A stretch of 64,000 nt of DNA from Magnetovibrio sp. PR-2 (lineage in GTDB: Bacteria; Pseudomonadota; Alphaproteobacteria; Rhodospirillales; Magnetovibrionaceae): positions 103,618 to 167,617 of the forward strand of contig NZ_JBAHUR010000008.1 of the NCBI RefSeq assembly GCF_036689815.1, written 5' to 3'. Positions 1 to 9,479 of this stretch are shown here, piece by piece. Each line of letters opens with the position of its first letter. The stretch's first letter is position 1. Made by a program: the position numbers and the translations under genes. The notes below the pieces were generated by a model. It saw only the letters and a program-made list of their open reading frames with translations. It searched no databases and was not told the origin of the DNA.

Positions 1-180
1 ACCATCCCCTTGGCCTTGGCCGGATATGTCACGCCCTTGATTGCGGCCGTGGCCATGTCGACGTCTTCTTTGGTTGTCATCGGCAACTCTTTGCGGTTAG
101 GGTGGCGCACCCGCAAAGTCACGGACGCGGATGCCTTACACCAACCCGTCCCGCCTGTCATTGAGACCCCGGAGCCCTAG
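1..180 (+). CDS. ccoI: Cation-transporting P-type ATPase CcoI, C-terminal end (partial)
   Basis: The window opens inside a reading frame that ends with TAG at 178-180. The last 59 residues contain the end of a membrane segment ([20 protein letters not shown]) followed by NSLRL, the usual last-helix ending of copper P1B-type ATPases, and a short Pro-rich tail. A ccoS gene starts 17 nt downstream, which is the standard ccoGHIS order, so the ATPase is most likely CcoI, which supplies copper for assembly of cbb3-type cytochrome oxidase. The catalytic domains lie outside the window, so the assignment rests on this tail and the neighbour. Confidence 0.8.
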   Translation, partial: TIPLALAGYVTPLIAAVAMSTSSLVVIGNSLRLGWRTRKVTDADALHQPVPPVIETPEP

Positions 181-197
181 CCCGAAGGAAGCCTGAT

Positions 198-392
198 ATG
201 GAAGTCCTACTGTATCTCATCCCCATCGCCTTGTTTCTAGGCTTGGCTGGCTTGGCAGCGTTTATGTGGTCGCTGAAATCGGGCCAGTTCGACGATATGG
301 AAGGCAATGCCAGCCGTATTTTGTTCGAAGAAGACATGCCGTCTCCTGCACCAAAACCTAACGATCACTCAAAAGACGAAAATAAAGACTAG
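198..392 (+). CDS. ccoS: cbb3-type cytochrome oxidase assembly protein CcoS
   Basis: A 64-residue protein with one N-terminal membrane helix (residues 3-25), then the CcoS signature around WSLKSGQFDDMEG and a charged cytoplasmic tail. Its length and the FDD-containing motif match CcoS, a small factor needed for cofactor insertion into the cbb3 oxidase, the high-affinity terminal oxidase of microaerobic respiration. AAGGAAG lies just before the ATG. The gene follows the ccoI end by 17 nt and is probably co-transcribed with it. Its TAG stop lies within CTAG at 389-392, which on the other strand is also the stop of the convergent ceramidase-like gene. Confidence 0.9.
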   Translation: MEVLLYLIPIALFLGLAGLAAFMWSLKSGQFDDMEGNASRILFEEDMPSPAPKPNDHSKDENKD

Positions 393-1174
393 TGCTGATG
401 ACGGCGATCAAGACTGATCGCCACCACCAACGGCACACCAGCCGCCAACAGGTGCTTGATGGAGTGGCCCGACAGTGTCTCGCCCAAAGCATGGAACAGC
501 TCCACATCGGAGAACTCGGTCACTTTTGCAAGGCCGTACCACACCATGGCCCAAATGATCATGCGCCACGTGATCCACACGCGACCATGGGACGCATCGT
601 TTGACCACATCCACAAAATCAGCGGAATAACCAACGCCGGCACGATCTGGACCAACACATACGCGCGCAGGTCGTCCGTCAGCTTCCAATGCAGCGCGAG
701 AGCGATGCCCAAAGCGACCAAAATGGGCAAAGCGATGTGGGCGCCCATGCGCGGTGAAATGCGGTCCGCAATCACAGCTGCCGTCAGCGCCATAAAGCCC
801 GCGACGATAGGCACACGGTCCCAAAACAAAGTGTCGTGGTTTGGCTCTAAGTGATAGTAGGCAGAGCCCGGCCCGACAAATACAATGGCAATGAAAAACA
901 CCACCAGCGGCAGACGCGCATCATGCAGCCAGCTGCCAGTGCTGCGGGTCACGGCAATACACTTCCCCATCACCCACAAGCCATAAAGACCGAACAGCGT
1001 GAACGGCAGGTTTGACGCCACGTCGGCGAAGTTCGGCACGCCCAACCATCCGCGCATATCGGCGAAGTTGTGATATTCCACGGGCTGGGGGATCGGTCCG
1101 GAAAAGATAAACATGGATGCTGAAATCACAGCTGTGACGGCGAAAAGAACGACGTATTTCATTTGTGCGCTCAT
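389..1174 (-). CDS. Ceramidase-like (CREST superfamily) integral membrane protein
   Basis: A 261-residue protein with about seven hydrophobic segments. It has the CREST superfamily residues of alkaline ceramidases and related hydrolases: an S-x3-H motif (SAYYH) followed by an Asp in DTLFWDR, and a C-terminal H-x3-H (HSIKH). These form the metal-binding hydrolase site in this family. A good ribosome site (GGGGGT) precedes the ATG. The start overlaps the stop of the upstream acyltransferase fusion gene by 4 nt (ATGA), so the two are probably translationally coupled. The pairing suggests lipid remodelling in the inner membrane, but the substrate is unknown; bacterial homologues need not act on ceramides. 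Confidence 0.75.
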   Translation of the reverse strand: MSAQMKYVVLFAVTAVISASMFIFSGPIPQPVEYHNFADMRGWLGVPNFADVASNLPFTLFGLYGLWVMGKCIAVTRSTGSWLHDARLPLVVFFIAIVFVGPGSAYYHLEPNHDTLFWDRVPIVAGFMALTAAVIADRISPRMGAHIALPILVALGIALALHWKLTDDLRAYVLVQIVPALVIPLILWMWSNDASHGRVWITWRMIIWAMVWYGLAKVTEFSDVELFHALGETLSGHSIKHLLAAGVPLVVAISLDRRHQH

Positions 1175-4100
1175 GACACACCCCCTTTCGCTTCGGCCAA
1201 GGACTTGACGGCGGGATAGTCCGTTTTGCCACTGCCCAGAAGCGGCAGCTCATCAACGCTCAGGATGGTTTTGGGCACCATGATCTCGGCGATGCCTTGG
1301 GCTTTGGCGGCCTTCAACAAATCCTCACGGTTGGCGTTTTCAAAGTCGGACACCAAAACCACCTGCTCGCCTTTTTTGGGATCGGGCTGCGTCACGGCGG
1401 CGTGACGGTTGTCGGCCCAGACCTTGTGCGCCAATTCTTCCACTGCGCCCAAAGACACCATTTCTCCAGCAATTTTGGCAAAGCGTTTAGCGCGGCCCTG
1501 GATTTTCACGAAACCGTGTTCATCGATGCTAACGATGTCGCCCGTGTCGTACCAACCGCCGTCCGGCGGCACCAGCACCCCTGGATTGTCGGCCAAAAAA
1601 TAGCCCTTCATCACATTGGCGCCGCGCACAACCAAGCGCCCTCCGTCATTTATACCCGGAACGGGCTCAAGCTTCTTCTCAATGCCGGGCAACAAACGGC
1701 CAACGGTTCCGGCTTTGTAGTGCATCGGCGTGTTGAACGACAGAACGGGAGCGGTTTCCGTGGCCCCATAGCCTTCTAAAATGCGCAGGCCGAACTTGTC
1801 GGCAAACACGCGCCGGGTTTCGTCTTTGACTTTCTCAGCACCTGCACAGACATAGCGCACCTTGAAGAAGTCATACGGGTTCGCCATGCGGGCATAGCCA
1901 GCCAAGAACGTATCCGTGCCGAACAACACGGTTGCTTTGGTGTCGTAGACCAATTCCGGCACGATGCGATAATGCAAAGGCGACGGATACAAGAACGTAT
2001 TGATGCCCGCAAGCACCGGCAACAACAGCCCAGCGCTTAAACCGAAGCTGTGGAAGATCGGTAAGGCGTTAAATACGGTGTCGGTCGGATTGAATTCAAT
2101 GCGTGACGACAACTGATAGCGATTGGCCAGCAAGTTGTTGTGGCTCAACACCACGCCCTTGGGCTTGCCTTCGGACCCAGACGTGAACAACACGGCGGCA
2201 GCTGCACCGGGATCTTTGACAAAGCGGCGATGCCAAGACTTCGCACCGCACGTCGCCGTCCAAACAGCACCAAGTTTATCCAAGAGACCAATATCGGCCT
2301 TCACGTCTTCCAAGTAGACAACTTCCGCATGGCGGGACAGTTCTTCGATATCTTGGTTTAAATCAGCAGCCTCTACAAATACCCGCGATGTCACGACAAC
2401 TTTGGCTTCAGCCGTGTGAACGGCTGAAATCATGTTGCCCACACCTGCGGAATAATTCAGCATTGCGGGAACGCGGCCGATGGCTTGAAGGGCAAAGAAC
2501 GTCACCGCGCCGCCTACCGCGTTTGGCAACAAGACCCCTACCGTGTCTTGCGGCGCGCTCAATTTCTTCAGCTGACGTCCCAAGGCAATGGACCCCGTCA
2601 CCAGCTTGTTATAGCTGATGGGCTCGCGCTTGATGTCTTCCAAAATCGGCGCGTCCCCGCCATGGATTGCGCGCGCGTCCAGCACTGCAGAAAACAGAGT
2701 TTGATGCTGACGACTCGAGTCAAACATCAGATCGCTCATAATGTCGTAAAGTTCCAGCCCAGCTTGCTCGCGGCGTTTTGCGCCTTTGAAGTCTTCGTTC
2801 ACCGTGAGGCGACGCGGTTTCAAAATCGTCAGCGTGATTTTTGGAAACCAGCGACGGCGCACTGTGCCTTTCAGACGTGAAAAGACCGTGTACTGGGTAC
2901 CGTCTATCCGAATAGGCAAAACGTCTGCATCCGCCTTATCTGCGATTAACGCCGGACCTTCGTAGACTTTCATCAAGCCGCCGGTGACGGTGATGCGGCC
3001 TTCTGGAAAGATCACGCACTTGAAGCCCTTACCCACTTCTTTGATCAACGACTTGGTCGACAGCGGCTTGGTGGGGTCCATGGGAAAGGCGTTGACCAAA
3101 GCCAAGAACGGCTTCATCCACCAGCGCCCGGCGATGTGCGTGTTGACCGCAAACAACGGTTTTTCCGGCAAGAACGCCGCCAGCAATGCTGCGTCTAAGA
3201 ATGAAACATGATTGACCACAATCACGGCGCGCTCGCCCACGGCTTTCCAGTGCTCCAAGCCTTTCACTTCAGCGCGGTAAGCCAACTTGAAGATGGTGCG
3301 CAACACGGCCTTCAAGACTTCGTCGGGCAACAGCTTACAAATGTAAAGCGCAACGCCCGCATTGGCGATGGCGACCCACAAGAAAATATGCGGAACGCTG
3401 GCCCCGGCCCCCAACAAGGCGGAGATCACCAAAGCCGAAACCACCATGAACAAGGCGTTCAAGATGTTGTTGGACGCGATGTTGCGCGAACGGTGGCTGT
3501 CTTCACCCCGGCTTTGCAAGATGGCGTACAGCGGCACGATATAAAGCCCGCTGGAGATCGCCACCAACAGCAAGTCCACGATGATGCGCAGGCCCATCCA
3601 CGTCGAAAGGAATACACCGGCGGACGCCAACGTCTCATCGTGTGCGACCAGGGCGTAACCATGGGTGCTGGCGAAGTAGAGATCGACCATAAACACGGTC
3701 ATCAACAGGGCACCAAACGGCACATACTTGGCTGTCACTTCGCCTTTCAACAGGCGGTTACACAAGACCGATCCGACGGCGATACCGATGGAAAAGATCG
3801 ACAAAAACAGCGTCACAACGGTTTCGTCGGCAGCCAAGGTGTCTTTAGCAAAGGTCGGAAACTGGCTGAGGAACGTTGCCCCCACCAGCCAAAACCAGGA
3901 AATGCCTAAGATGGAAAGAATGATGTCGCGGCGGCTTGCGGCGTGGCGCATCATCGAACCCGTGGCGCGCACGATGTTGAAATCGACGTTTAAGTCTTCA
4001 GCCAACGCGGGGGCTTTGGGAATGAAGAGACTTGAGACATACCCCAGCACAGCGATCCCAATGATCAGGGCCGACACCAGCAACACACCGCCGTCGTTCA

Positions 4101-4608
4101 AGATCAATAGACCGCCAGCGATGGTGCCGATCAAGATGGCGAGAAACGTTCCAGCCTCGACCATGGCGTTGGCACCGATGAGTTCGTCTTGATGCAGGTG
4201 TTGCGGCAAGATCGCATACTTGACCGGACCAAACAGGCTGGACTGCAGCCCCATGAAAAACAAAACGGCGAGTAGAGACCAGACACTTCCGCTCAAAAAC
4301 GCAGCGGCGGCCCCCACCATAATCAGGATTTCAGCCGCTTTGACCTTGCGCGCAATGGACGCTTTGTCGAAGCGGTCCGCCAACTGTCCCGCCGTGGCGC
4401 TGAACAGGAAAAACGGCAAGATGAACACACCTGCCGCAACCGTCACCAACACCGGACCGTCCAAGCCGGACACTTCCGCCAATTGATAGGTCACCAACAT
4501 GATCAACGCGCTTTTGAACAAGTTATCGTTCATCGCACCTAAAAACTGGGTGACAAACAACGGTAAAAAGCGCCGTGTTTTGGCCAAATGGATCAGATCG
4601 TTACTCAT
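1171..4608 (-). CDS. aas: Trifunctional LplT-PlsC-acyl-ACP synthetase (Aas-type) fusion
   Basis: A single 1145-residue protein with three parts. Residues about 1-420 are an MFS transporter like LplT, the lysophospholipid flippase, beginning near FLPLFVTQFLGAMNDN. Residues about 440-640 are a PlsC-type acyltransferase with NHVSFLDA (the H-x4-D box) and FPEGRIT. Residues about 660-1145 are an AMP-forming acyl-ACP/CoA ligase with the P-loop LFTSGSEGKPKGV and GYGATETAP and YDTGD motifs. In E. coli LplT and Aas are separate proteins that import lysophospholipids and re-acylate them; here the activities are joined. I chose the ATG at 4608, since GGGGG lies 8 nt upstream, rather than the TTG at 4614. 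It is co-transcribed with the ceramidase-like gene. Confidence 0.88.
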   Translation of the reverse strand: MSNDLIHLAKTRRFLPLFVTQFLGAMNDNLFKSALIMLVTYQLAEVSGLDGPVLVTVAAGVFILPFFLFSATAGQLADRFDKASIARKVKAAEILIMVGAAAAFLSGSVWSLLAVLFFMGLQSSLFGPVKYAILPQHLHQDELIGANAMVEAGTFLAILIGTIAGGLLILNDGGVLLVSALIIGIAVLGYVSSLFIPKAPALAEDLNVDFNIVRATGSMMRHAASRRDIILSILGISWFWLVGATFLSQFPTFAKDTLAADETVVTLFLSIFSIGIAVGSVLCNRLLKGEVTAKYVPFGALLMTVFMVDLYFASTHGYALVAHDETLASAGVFLSTWMGLRIIVDLLLVAISSGLYIVPLYAILQSRGEDSHRSRNIASNNILNALFMVVSALVISALLGAGASVPHIFLWVAIANAGVALYICKLLPDEVLKAVLRTIFKLAYRAEVKGLEHWKAVGERAVIVVNHVSFLDAALLAAFLPEKPLFAVNTHIAGRWWMKPFLALVNAFPMDPTKPLSTKSLIKEVGKGFKCVIFPEGRITVTGGLMKVYEGPALIADKADADVLPIRIDGTQYTVFSRLKGTVRRRWFPKITLTILKPRRLTVNEDFKGAKRREQAGLELYDIMSDLMFDSSRQHQTLFSAVLDARAIHGGDAPILEDIKREPISYNKLVTGSIALGRQLKKLSAPQDTVGVLLPNAVGGAVTFFALQAIGRVPAMLNYSAGVGNMISAVHTAEAKVVVTSRVFVEAADLNQDIEELSRHAEVVYLEDVKADIGLLDKLGAVWTATCGAKSWHRRFVKDPGAAAAVLFTSGSEGKPKGVVLSHNNLLANRYQLSSRIEFNPTDTVFNALPIFHSFGLSAGLLLPVLAGINTFLYPSPLHYRIVPELVYDTKATVLFGTDTFLAGYARMANPYDFFKVRYVCAGAEKVKDETRRVFADKFGLRILEGYGATETAPVLSFNTPMHYKAGTVGRLLPGIEKKLEPVPGINDGGRLVVRGANVMKGYFLADNPGVLVPPDGGWYDTGDIVSIDEHGFVKIQGRAKRFAKIAGEMVSLGAVEELAHKVWADNRHAAVTQPDPKKGEQVVLVSDFENANREDLLKAAKAQGIAEIMVPKTILSVDELPLLGSGKTDYPAVKSLAEAKGGVS

Positions 4609-4716
4609 GTTCAATACCCCCGGCGCCGGGCGCTCTGCCCTGCACGATACGTTGTGAGCTTAACAGGCATGCCCGCATATTTCGAAACAAATACGAGCAC
4701 GCCCTTCATAACTAAA

Positions 4717-4765
4717 CGTATGTTTACATTACGCAGCTCATTTTGCAAACAATTGTTTACATACG
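4717..4765 (-). promoter_or_regulatory. Putative operator of the aas operon: repeated TGTTTACAT / inverted CGTATGT
   Basis: TGTTTACAT occurs at 4721-4729 and again at 4754-4762. The outer edges form the inverted pair CGTATGT (4717-4723) and ACATACG (4759-4765). The block lies 110-160 nt upstream of the aas start. Such spaced repeats suit a dimeric regulator, perhaps of fatty-acid metabolism, but no regulator is identified and promoter hexamers here are weak. Confidence 0.35.
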
Positions 4766-4850
4766 AGCGCGTGCGAGGCACACCCAAAGTCATCTTGAAA
4801 CGCTTGTGGGTGGAGTTATGGTATTGAATACAGATGGTTAGACAAAACAA

Positions 4851-4875
4851 AACGCCGCCCAAAAAAGGCGGCGTT
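4851..4875 (-). terminator. Rho-independent terminator after phoB
   Basis: A perfect 9-bp stem (AACGCCGCC with GGCGGCGTT) around a 7-nt loop, followed on the minus strand by the T-rich run TTGTTTTGTC. It lies 32 nt beyond the phoB stop and closes the pst-pho operon. Confidence 0.85.
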
Positions 4876-4906
4876 TGGCAGGTTATTTTGATAAGAAAGG
4901 AGCTGT

Positions 4907-5602
4907 TTAAGCGCCTTTGTTCATGTCGATGGCGTAGCCTTCGCCGCGAACGGTGCGAATCATGTCCAGGGCCCCTTCGGTATTCAGCGCTTTGCGCAGT
5001 CGACGAATGTGGACGTCGACCGTGCGGTCTTCGACATAGACGTCACGCCCCCAAACCAGATCCAACAGGCGTTCGCGCGAAAACACGCGACCGGGCTTTT
5101 CCATCAAGGTTTTGAGCAAGCGAAACTCGGTCGGGCCAAGGTGGATGAAGTTCCCGCCACGATTGACCTTGTGCTGGGCCAAGTCCATGACGATGTCGGC
5201 GTATTCGATGGTTTCCGAGCTCAACGACGGGTTGGAGCGGCGCAGCAAGCCCTTCAGGCGCGCCACGACTTCGCGGGGGCTGTAGGGTTTGACAACATAG
5301 TCGTCCGCACCCGTTTCGATGCCACGAACGCGGTCTTCTTCTTCACCGCGGGCGGTCAGCATCAAAATGGGGATTTCGCGGGTATCGGTATCGCTGCGCA
5401 GTTGGCGGCAAACTTCAATGCCGCTCAAACCCGGCAACATCCAATCCAAAACGATGGCGTCGGGAACATTTTCTTGGGCCATCATCAAACCGTCTTCGCC
5501 ATTTTCCGCCATCATCACCCGGAAGCCTTCTTTTTCCAGGTTATAGGACAGCATCTCAGCTTGGGGTGGTTCGTCTTCGACGATCAGAACAGTCTGGCTC
5601 AT
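4907..5602 (-). CDS. phoB: Phosphate regulon response regulator PhoB
   Basis: A 231-residue OmpR-family response regulator. The receiver domain (residues 1-120) has the acidic pair EDE, the phospho-acceptor Asp in VLDWMLPG, the Thr in LTARGEE and the Lys in VKPYSP. The C-terminal winged helix (about 130-230) ends with VHIRRLRKAL and RGEGYAI, typical of PhoB. Phosphorylated by PhoR, it binds Pho boxes and activates phosphate-starvation genes; a Pho box is visible upstream of pstS at 10624-10656. It is the last gene of the pstSCAB-phoU-phoB run, 20 nt after phoU. Confidence 0.95.
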   Translation of the reverse strand: MSQTVLIVEDEPPQAEMLSYNLEKEGFRVMMAENGEDGLMMAQENVPDAIVLDWMLPGLSGIEVCRQLRSDTDTREIPILMLTARGEEEDRVRGIETGADDYVVKPYSPREVVARLKGLLRRSNPSLSSETIEYADIVMDLAQHKVNRGGNFIHLGPTEFRLLKTLMEKPGRVFSRERLLDLVWGRDVYVEDRTVDVHIRRLRKALNTEGALDMIRTVRGEGYAIDMNKGA

Positions 5603-5622
5603 GTATGCGTACTCCTCACCCC

Positions 5623-6333
5623 TTAGCCGACCACTGTCTCACTGGACAGGTCGTTTTTGGGGCGTTCTTCTGACGGCTTTTCGCCGGAAACCAAGAAGTG
5701 GACATTTTCGGCGATGGACGTAACGTGATCGCCAATGCGCTCCACATTCTTGGCAATAAACAAAAGGTGCGTGCACGCCGTGATGTTGCGCGGGTCTTCC
5801 AGCATGTAGGTCAGAAGCTCGCGAAACAGGCTGGTGTGCATCATATCGACTTCTTCGTCGCGCAGGCGCACGGCGTTGGCTTTGGCCACGTCGCGGGTGC
5901 CATAGGCATCCAAAACGTTGCCGATCATGCTTTGCACTTGGCGCGCCATGCGTTGAATGGTGGCCGTTGCGTCACCGACGGTGTCCATCTCGGAAAGCGT
6001 CTGGGTGCGCTTGGCAACGTTTTTGGCGTAATCGCCGATGCGTTCCAAGTTGGACGCCATCTTCAACGCCACCACAACGGCACGCAAATCGTCGGCCATG
6101 GGTTGGCGCAAGGCCAAAACTTTAATGGTGAAGTTGTCGAGATCTTCTTCCAAAGCATCAATTTTGATGTCTGAATCGATGACTTTTTTCGCCAGCTCAA
6201 CATCGTTGCGCGCCAACGCGTCAACGGCGTCGCTCAACTGACGTTCGGCCAAGCCACCCATTTCCGCAATCACACTGTCGATGCGGCCCAGGTCTTCGTC
6301 GAATGAAGTAACGATATGGTCTTGTTCCAACAT
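5623..6333 (-). CDS. phoU: Phosphate signalling regulator PhoU
   Basis: A 236-residue all-helical protein with two PhoU repeats, each with an acidic metal-binding box: near the N-terminus EDLDNFTIKVLALRQPMADDLR, and in the second half EEVDMMHTSLFRELLTYMLEDP and HLLFIAKNVERIGDH. PhoU links the Pst transporter to PhoR and keeps the regulon off when phosphate is plentiful. AGGGA lies 8 nt before the ATG. The gene sits 11 nt after pstB and 20 nt before phoB, in one operon. Confidence 0.95.
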   Translation of the reverse strand: MLEQDHIVTSFDEDLGRIDSVIAEMGGLAERQLSDAVDALARNDVELAKKVIDSDIKIDALEEDLDNFTIKVLALRQPMADDLRAVVVALKMASNLERIGDYAKNVAKRTQTLSEMDTVGDATATIQRMARQVQSMIGNVLDAYGTRDVAKANAVRLRDEEVDMMHTSLFRELLTYMLEDPRNITACTHLLFIAKNVERIGDHVTSIAENVHFLVSGEKPSEERPKNDLSSETVVG

Positions 6334-6344
6334 AATTCGATCCC

Positions 6345-7166
6345 TTAGCCGATTTTACCGGTGACGTAAGCTTGGGTGCGTTCGTCTTTCGGGTTGGTGA
6401 AGATTTCGTCCGTACCGCCCGATTCCACCAAGTCGCCCAAGTGGAAGAACGCGGTTTTTTGCGACACACGCGCAGCCTGCTGCATGGAGTGCGTCACCAT
6501 GATGATGGTGTAATTGTCTTTAAGTTCGTCGATCAGCTCTTCGATCTTCGCCGTGGCGATGGGATCAAGGGCCGAGCACGGCTCGTCCATCAAGATAACT
6601 TCGGGCTCAACCGCAATAGCGCGGGCAATGCACAGACGTTGCTGCTGACCACCGGAAAGGCCAGTGCCCGGAGAATCCAAGCGATCACGGACTTCGTCCA
6701 GCAACCCGGCTTTTTCCAAGCTGGTGAGGACGATTTCATCCATGTCCGCACGGGTCTTGGCCAGACCATGGATTTTCGGACCATAGGAAATGTTGTCGTA
6801 AATGGATTTCGGGAACGGGTTGGGTTTTTGAAACACCATGCCAACGCGCGCACGCAGGTGAACCACATCCACACCTTTGGAATAGATGTTTTCCCCGTCC
6901 AGCTTGATTTCTCCTTCGACGCGGCAACCGTCCACCACATCGTTCATGCGGTTCAAGCAACGCAAGAAGGTGGATTTACCGCAACCGGACGGACCGATCA
7001 GTGCTGTAACTTGGTTGGACGGAATGTCTAAGTTGATGCCTTTCAGCGCTTGTTTATCTCCGTAAAACACATCAACGGATTGTGCCGTCACTTTGTGTGG
7101 GTTCGAAGGGGCCACAGAAATTCCCTGCTCTTTTTCCGGCAGATCCGTGTGAATAGCGAGTTCCAT
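6345..7166 (-). CDS. pstB: Phosphate ABC transporter ATP-binding protein PstB
   Basis: A 273-residue ABC ATPase with Walker [10 protein letters not shown], signature LSGGQQQR, Walker [14 protein letters not shown] and the switch His in VTHSMQQA. The F-L-R-C-x-N-R-M-N-D segment after Walker A is typical of PstB. It energises phosphate uptake through PstCA. The frame is open upstream to 7220, but the ATG at 7166 has GGAGT 8 nt before it and avoids overlapping pstA, so it is preferred. Confidence 0.95.
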   Translation of the reverse strand: MELAIHTDLPEKEQGISVAPSNPHKVTAQSVDVFYGDKQALKGINLDIPSNQVTALIGPSGCGKSTFLRCLNRMNDVVDGCRVEGEIKLDGENIYSKGVDVVHLRARVGMVFQKPNPFPKSIYDNISYGPKIHGLAKTRADMDEIVLTSLEKAGLLDEVRDRLDSPGTGLSGGQQQRLCIARAIAVEPEVILMDEPCSALDPIATAKIEELIDELKDNYTIIMVTHSMQQAARVSQKTAFFHLGDLVESGGTDEIFTNPKDERTQAYVTGKIG

Positions 7167-7179
7167 AGGGTCGCACTCC

Positions 7180-8433
7180 TTACCAGCGACGTTCGAAAGA
7201 CTTGCGCATGATGACCGCAAGAATGTTCATCGTAATCAAGAAACCAAGCAGAATGATAATAGCACCCGCTGTGCGTTCAGAGAACGCGCGTTCGGGGCTG
7301 TCTGCCCAGATGTAAATTTGCACCGGCAGAGCCGTGGCCGGGTCGGTAAAGGCCGCCGGAATGTCGACAATGAAGGCCACCATGCCGATCATCAGCAACG
7401 GCGCACTTTCACCAAGCGCCTGAGCCATGCCGATAATCGTCCCCGTCAGCATACCCGGCATCGCCAATGGCAACACGTGGTGTGTGATGGTTTGGATGGG
7501 GCTTGCGCCCATGCCCAAAGCCGCTTCGCGAATGGACGGCGGCACGGAGCGCAACGCGGCGCGACCGGCAATGATAATGGTCGGCAAAGTCATCAGCGCC
7601 AACACCATGCCCCCCACAAGCGGGGCTGAACGGGGCATGCCGAAGAAGTTCAAGAACATGGCCAAGCCCAGCAGACCGAACACGATGGACGGCACGGCGG
7701 CGAGGTTGTTGATGTTGACCTCGATCATGTCGGTCCATTTGTTTTTCGGCGCGAACTCTTCCAGATACACCGCCGTCATCACACCCAGCGGGAATGAGAG
7801 CAACAAGCACACCGACAAGCTCAAGAACGAACCCATGACCGCGCCTAAGATGCCGGCCTGTTCCGGTTCACGTGAATCGCCCGAGGTGAAGAACGTCGTA
7901 TTAAATTGCAGCTCGATGGTGTCTTGGGCGATCCATTGATCCACCCAGGCGATTTCTTGGTCCGACACACGACGGTCGTCTTCAGGCAACGTGCGGTCAA
8001 TTTGACCCTTCATCAGCATGTCGATATCATCAGAAGCCGTCAGCCAAAGTTTGCGCGATTGCCCCAACACATCGGGGTTCTCGACATAATACTCACGCAC
8101 TTCAAAACCAGCGCCGGAGCTCATCAACTTGTACAGCTTACGCTTGTCTTGACGCCCCGTGACTTCTGGGAACGCTTCACGCATGGCGTCTTTGACGATG
8201 CCACCCCAGTCATTGTCATTGATCCGCGCTTCGTCGAATTGAACCGTCAGTGCCACATGGGTCTGACTGATCGCGCCGGAGCCACGAATAAAGACGGCAA
8301 CCAACATGATGGCCAGGAACGCAACGGCGACACCGATGGCGGCCACACCATAAGAACGAAAACGTTTCTCGGCAGCGTAACGTTTTTTCAAGCCCGCTTG
8401 GACGAGCTCTGAATTGGAAAGCTGATCAGTCAT
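7180..8433 (-). CDS. pstA: Phosphate ABC transporter permease PstA
   Basis: A 417-residue permease. The C-terminal half carries five or six membrane helices and the EAA loop ([15 protein letters not shown]) that contacts PstB. The N-terminal 190 residues hold one membrane helix and a long periplasmic domain, the extended form common in alphaproteobacteria and about 120 residues longer than E. coli PstA. The start overlaps the end of pstC by 8 nt. It is part of the inner-membrane channel of the high-affinity phosphate transporter. Confidence 0.93.
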   Translation of the reverse strand: MTDQLSNSELVQAGLKKRYAAEKRFRSYGVAAIGVAVAFLAIMLVAVFIRGSGAISQTHVALTVQFDEARINDNDWGGIVKDAMREAFPEVTGRQDKRKLYKLMSSGAGFEVREYYVENPDVLGQSRKLWLTASDDIDMLMKGQIDRTLPEDDRRVSDQEIAWVDQWIAQDTIELQFNTTFFTSGDSREPEQAGILGAVMGSFLSLSVCLLLSFPLGVMTAVYLEEFAPKNKWTDMIEVNINNLAAVPSIVFGLLGLAMFLNFFGMPRSAPLVGGMVLALMTLPTIIIAGRAALRSVPPSIREAALGMGASPIQTITHHVLPLAMPGMLTGTIIGMAQALGESAPLLMIGMVAFIVDIPAAFTDPATALPVQIYIWADSPERAFSERTAGAIIILLGFLITMNILAVIMRKSFERRW

Positions 8434-9415
8434 ATTGCTCTCGATACTTATTCACGATGTGCAGCGCGATCACGTTCAAGAACAACGTGACGACAAACAA
8501 CATCAAGCCCAAAGCGAACGCGGCCAATGTTTTGGCGCTGTCGAATTCTTGGTCACCCGTAAGCAACGTCACGATTTGAACCGTCACGGTGGTCACGGCT
8601 TCTAACGGGTTAGCCGTTAAGTTTGCGGCCAGACCAGCGGCCATCACAACGATCATGGTTTCACCGATGGCGCGCGATGCGGCCAACAACAAACCGCCTG
8701 CGATGCCCGGAAGGGCCGCGGGGACGATCACGTTGCGAATGGTTTCGGACTTGGTTGCACCGATGCCCAACGAACCCTCGCGCAAGGACTGCGGAACGGC
8801 GTTGATCACGTCATCGGACAGGGATGAAATCAGCGGAATGATCATAATGCCCATGACCAAGCCTGCGGCCAGTGCACTTTCGGACGAAACATCCAGGCCG
8901 ACACCTTCACCCGTTCCCCGGATCCACGGCGCCACAATCAGAGCGGCGAAAAAGCCGTAAACAACGGTGGGGATACCGGCCAGAACTTCCAAGATCGGTT
9001 TGATCCAGCTGCGCACATTGCGGTGAGCGTACTCGGCCAGATAGATGGCTGAAAATAAGCCAATGGGGGCAGCGACAACCAATGCAATGAAACTGATCAA
9101 GAGTGTGCCCGCAAAAAGCGGTATGGCGCCAAATGCAGCAGATGAGCCGACCTGGCCTTCATACATGGCCGTCTGCGGGCTCCATTGGGTACCGAACATG
9201 AAATCCACAAACGGGACTTCACCGAAAAAACGCGACGATTCAAAAATGAGCGACGCGACGATACCGACAGTGGTCAAAATCGCGACCGTGGAACTGAGGA
9301 TCAAAATACCTTTGATCCCGCTTTCCACGGCCTTCTTCACGCGGCGGGCTGGCGTGACGTACATCCGGCCTCCACCGGCCCGACCTGCGCGAATTGTTTC
9401 AGCTGTTGTTGTCAC
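8426..9415 (-). CDS. pstC: Phosphate ABC transporter permease PstC
   Basis: A 329-residue permease with six predicted helices and the EAA-type loop REGSLGIGATKSETI. It pairs with PstA to form the phosphate channel. The frame is open from a TTG at 9463, but that would put the start inside the stem-loop at 9443-9467. The GTG at 9415, with AGGAA about 9 nt upstream, is the better start. It is separated from pstS by 64 nt holding the stem-loop, and overlaps pstA by 8 nt. Confidence 0.92.
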   Translation of the reverse strand: MTTTAETIRAGRAGGGRMYVTPARRVKKAVESGIKGILILSSTVAILTTVGIVASLIFESSRFFGEVPFVDFMFGTQWSPQTAMYEGQVGSSAAFGAIPLFAGTLLISFIALVVAAPIGLFSAIYLAEYAHRNVRSWIKPILEVLAGIPTVVYGFFAALIVAPWIRGTGEGVGLDVSSESALAAGLVMGIMIIPLISSLSDDVINAVPQSLREGSLGIGATKSETIRNVIVPAALPGIAGGLLLAASRAIGETMIVVMAAGLAANLTANPLEAVTTVTVQIVTLLTGDQEFDSAKTLAAFALGLMLFVVTLFLNVIALHIVNKYREQYD

Positions 9416-9442
9416 AACAAAAATTCCTAAACAAATTGAGAG

Positions 9443-9467
9443 ATGGTTGGGGACAATCCCCAACCAT
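9443..9467 (-). promoter_or_regulatory. pstS-pstC intercistronic stem-loop
   Basis: A perfect 11-bp inverted repeat (ATGGTTGGGGA / TCCCCAACCAT) with a 3-nt loop, 13 nt after the pstS stop. On the minus strand it is followed by a moderately T-rich stretch. Such hairpins after binding-protein genes usually protect the upstream mRNA or partly stop transcription, giving more PstS than permease. Which applies here cannot be told from sequence. Confidence 0.7.
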
Positions 9468-9479
9468 CGCCCAGTGACA

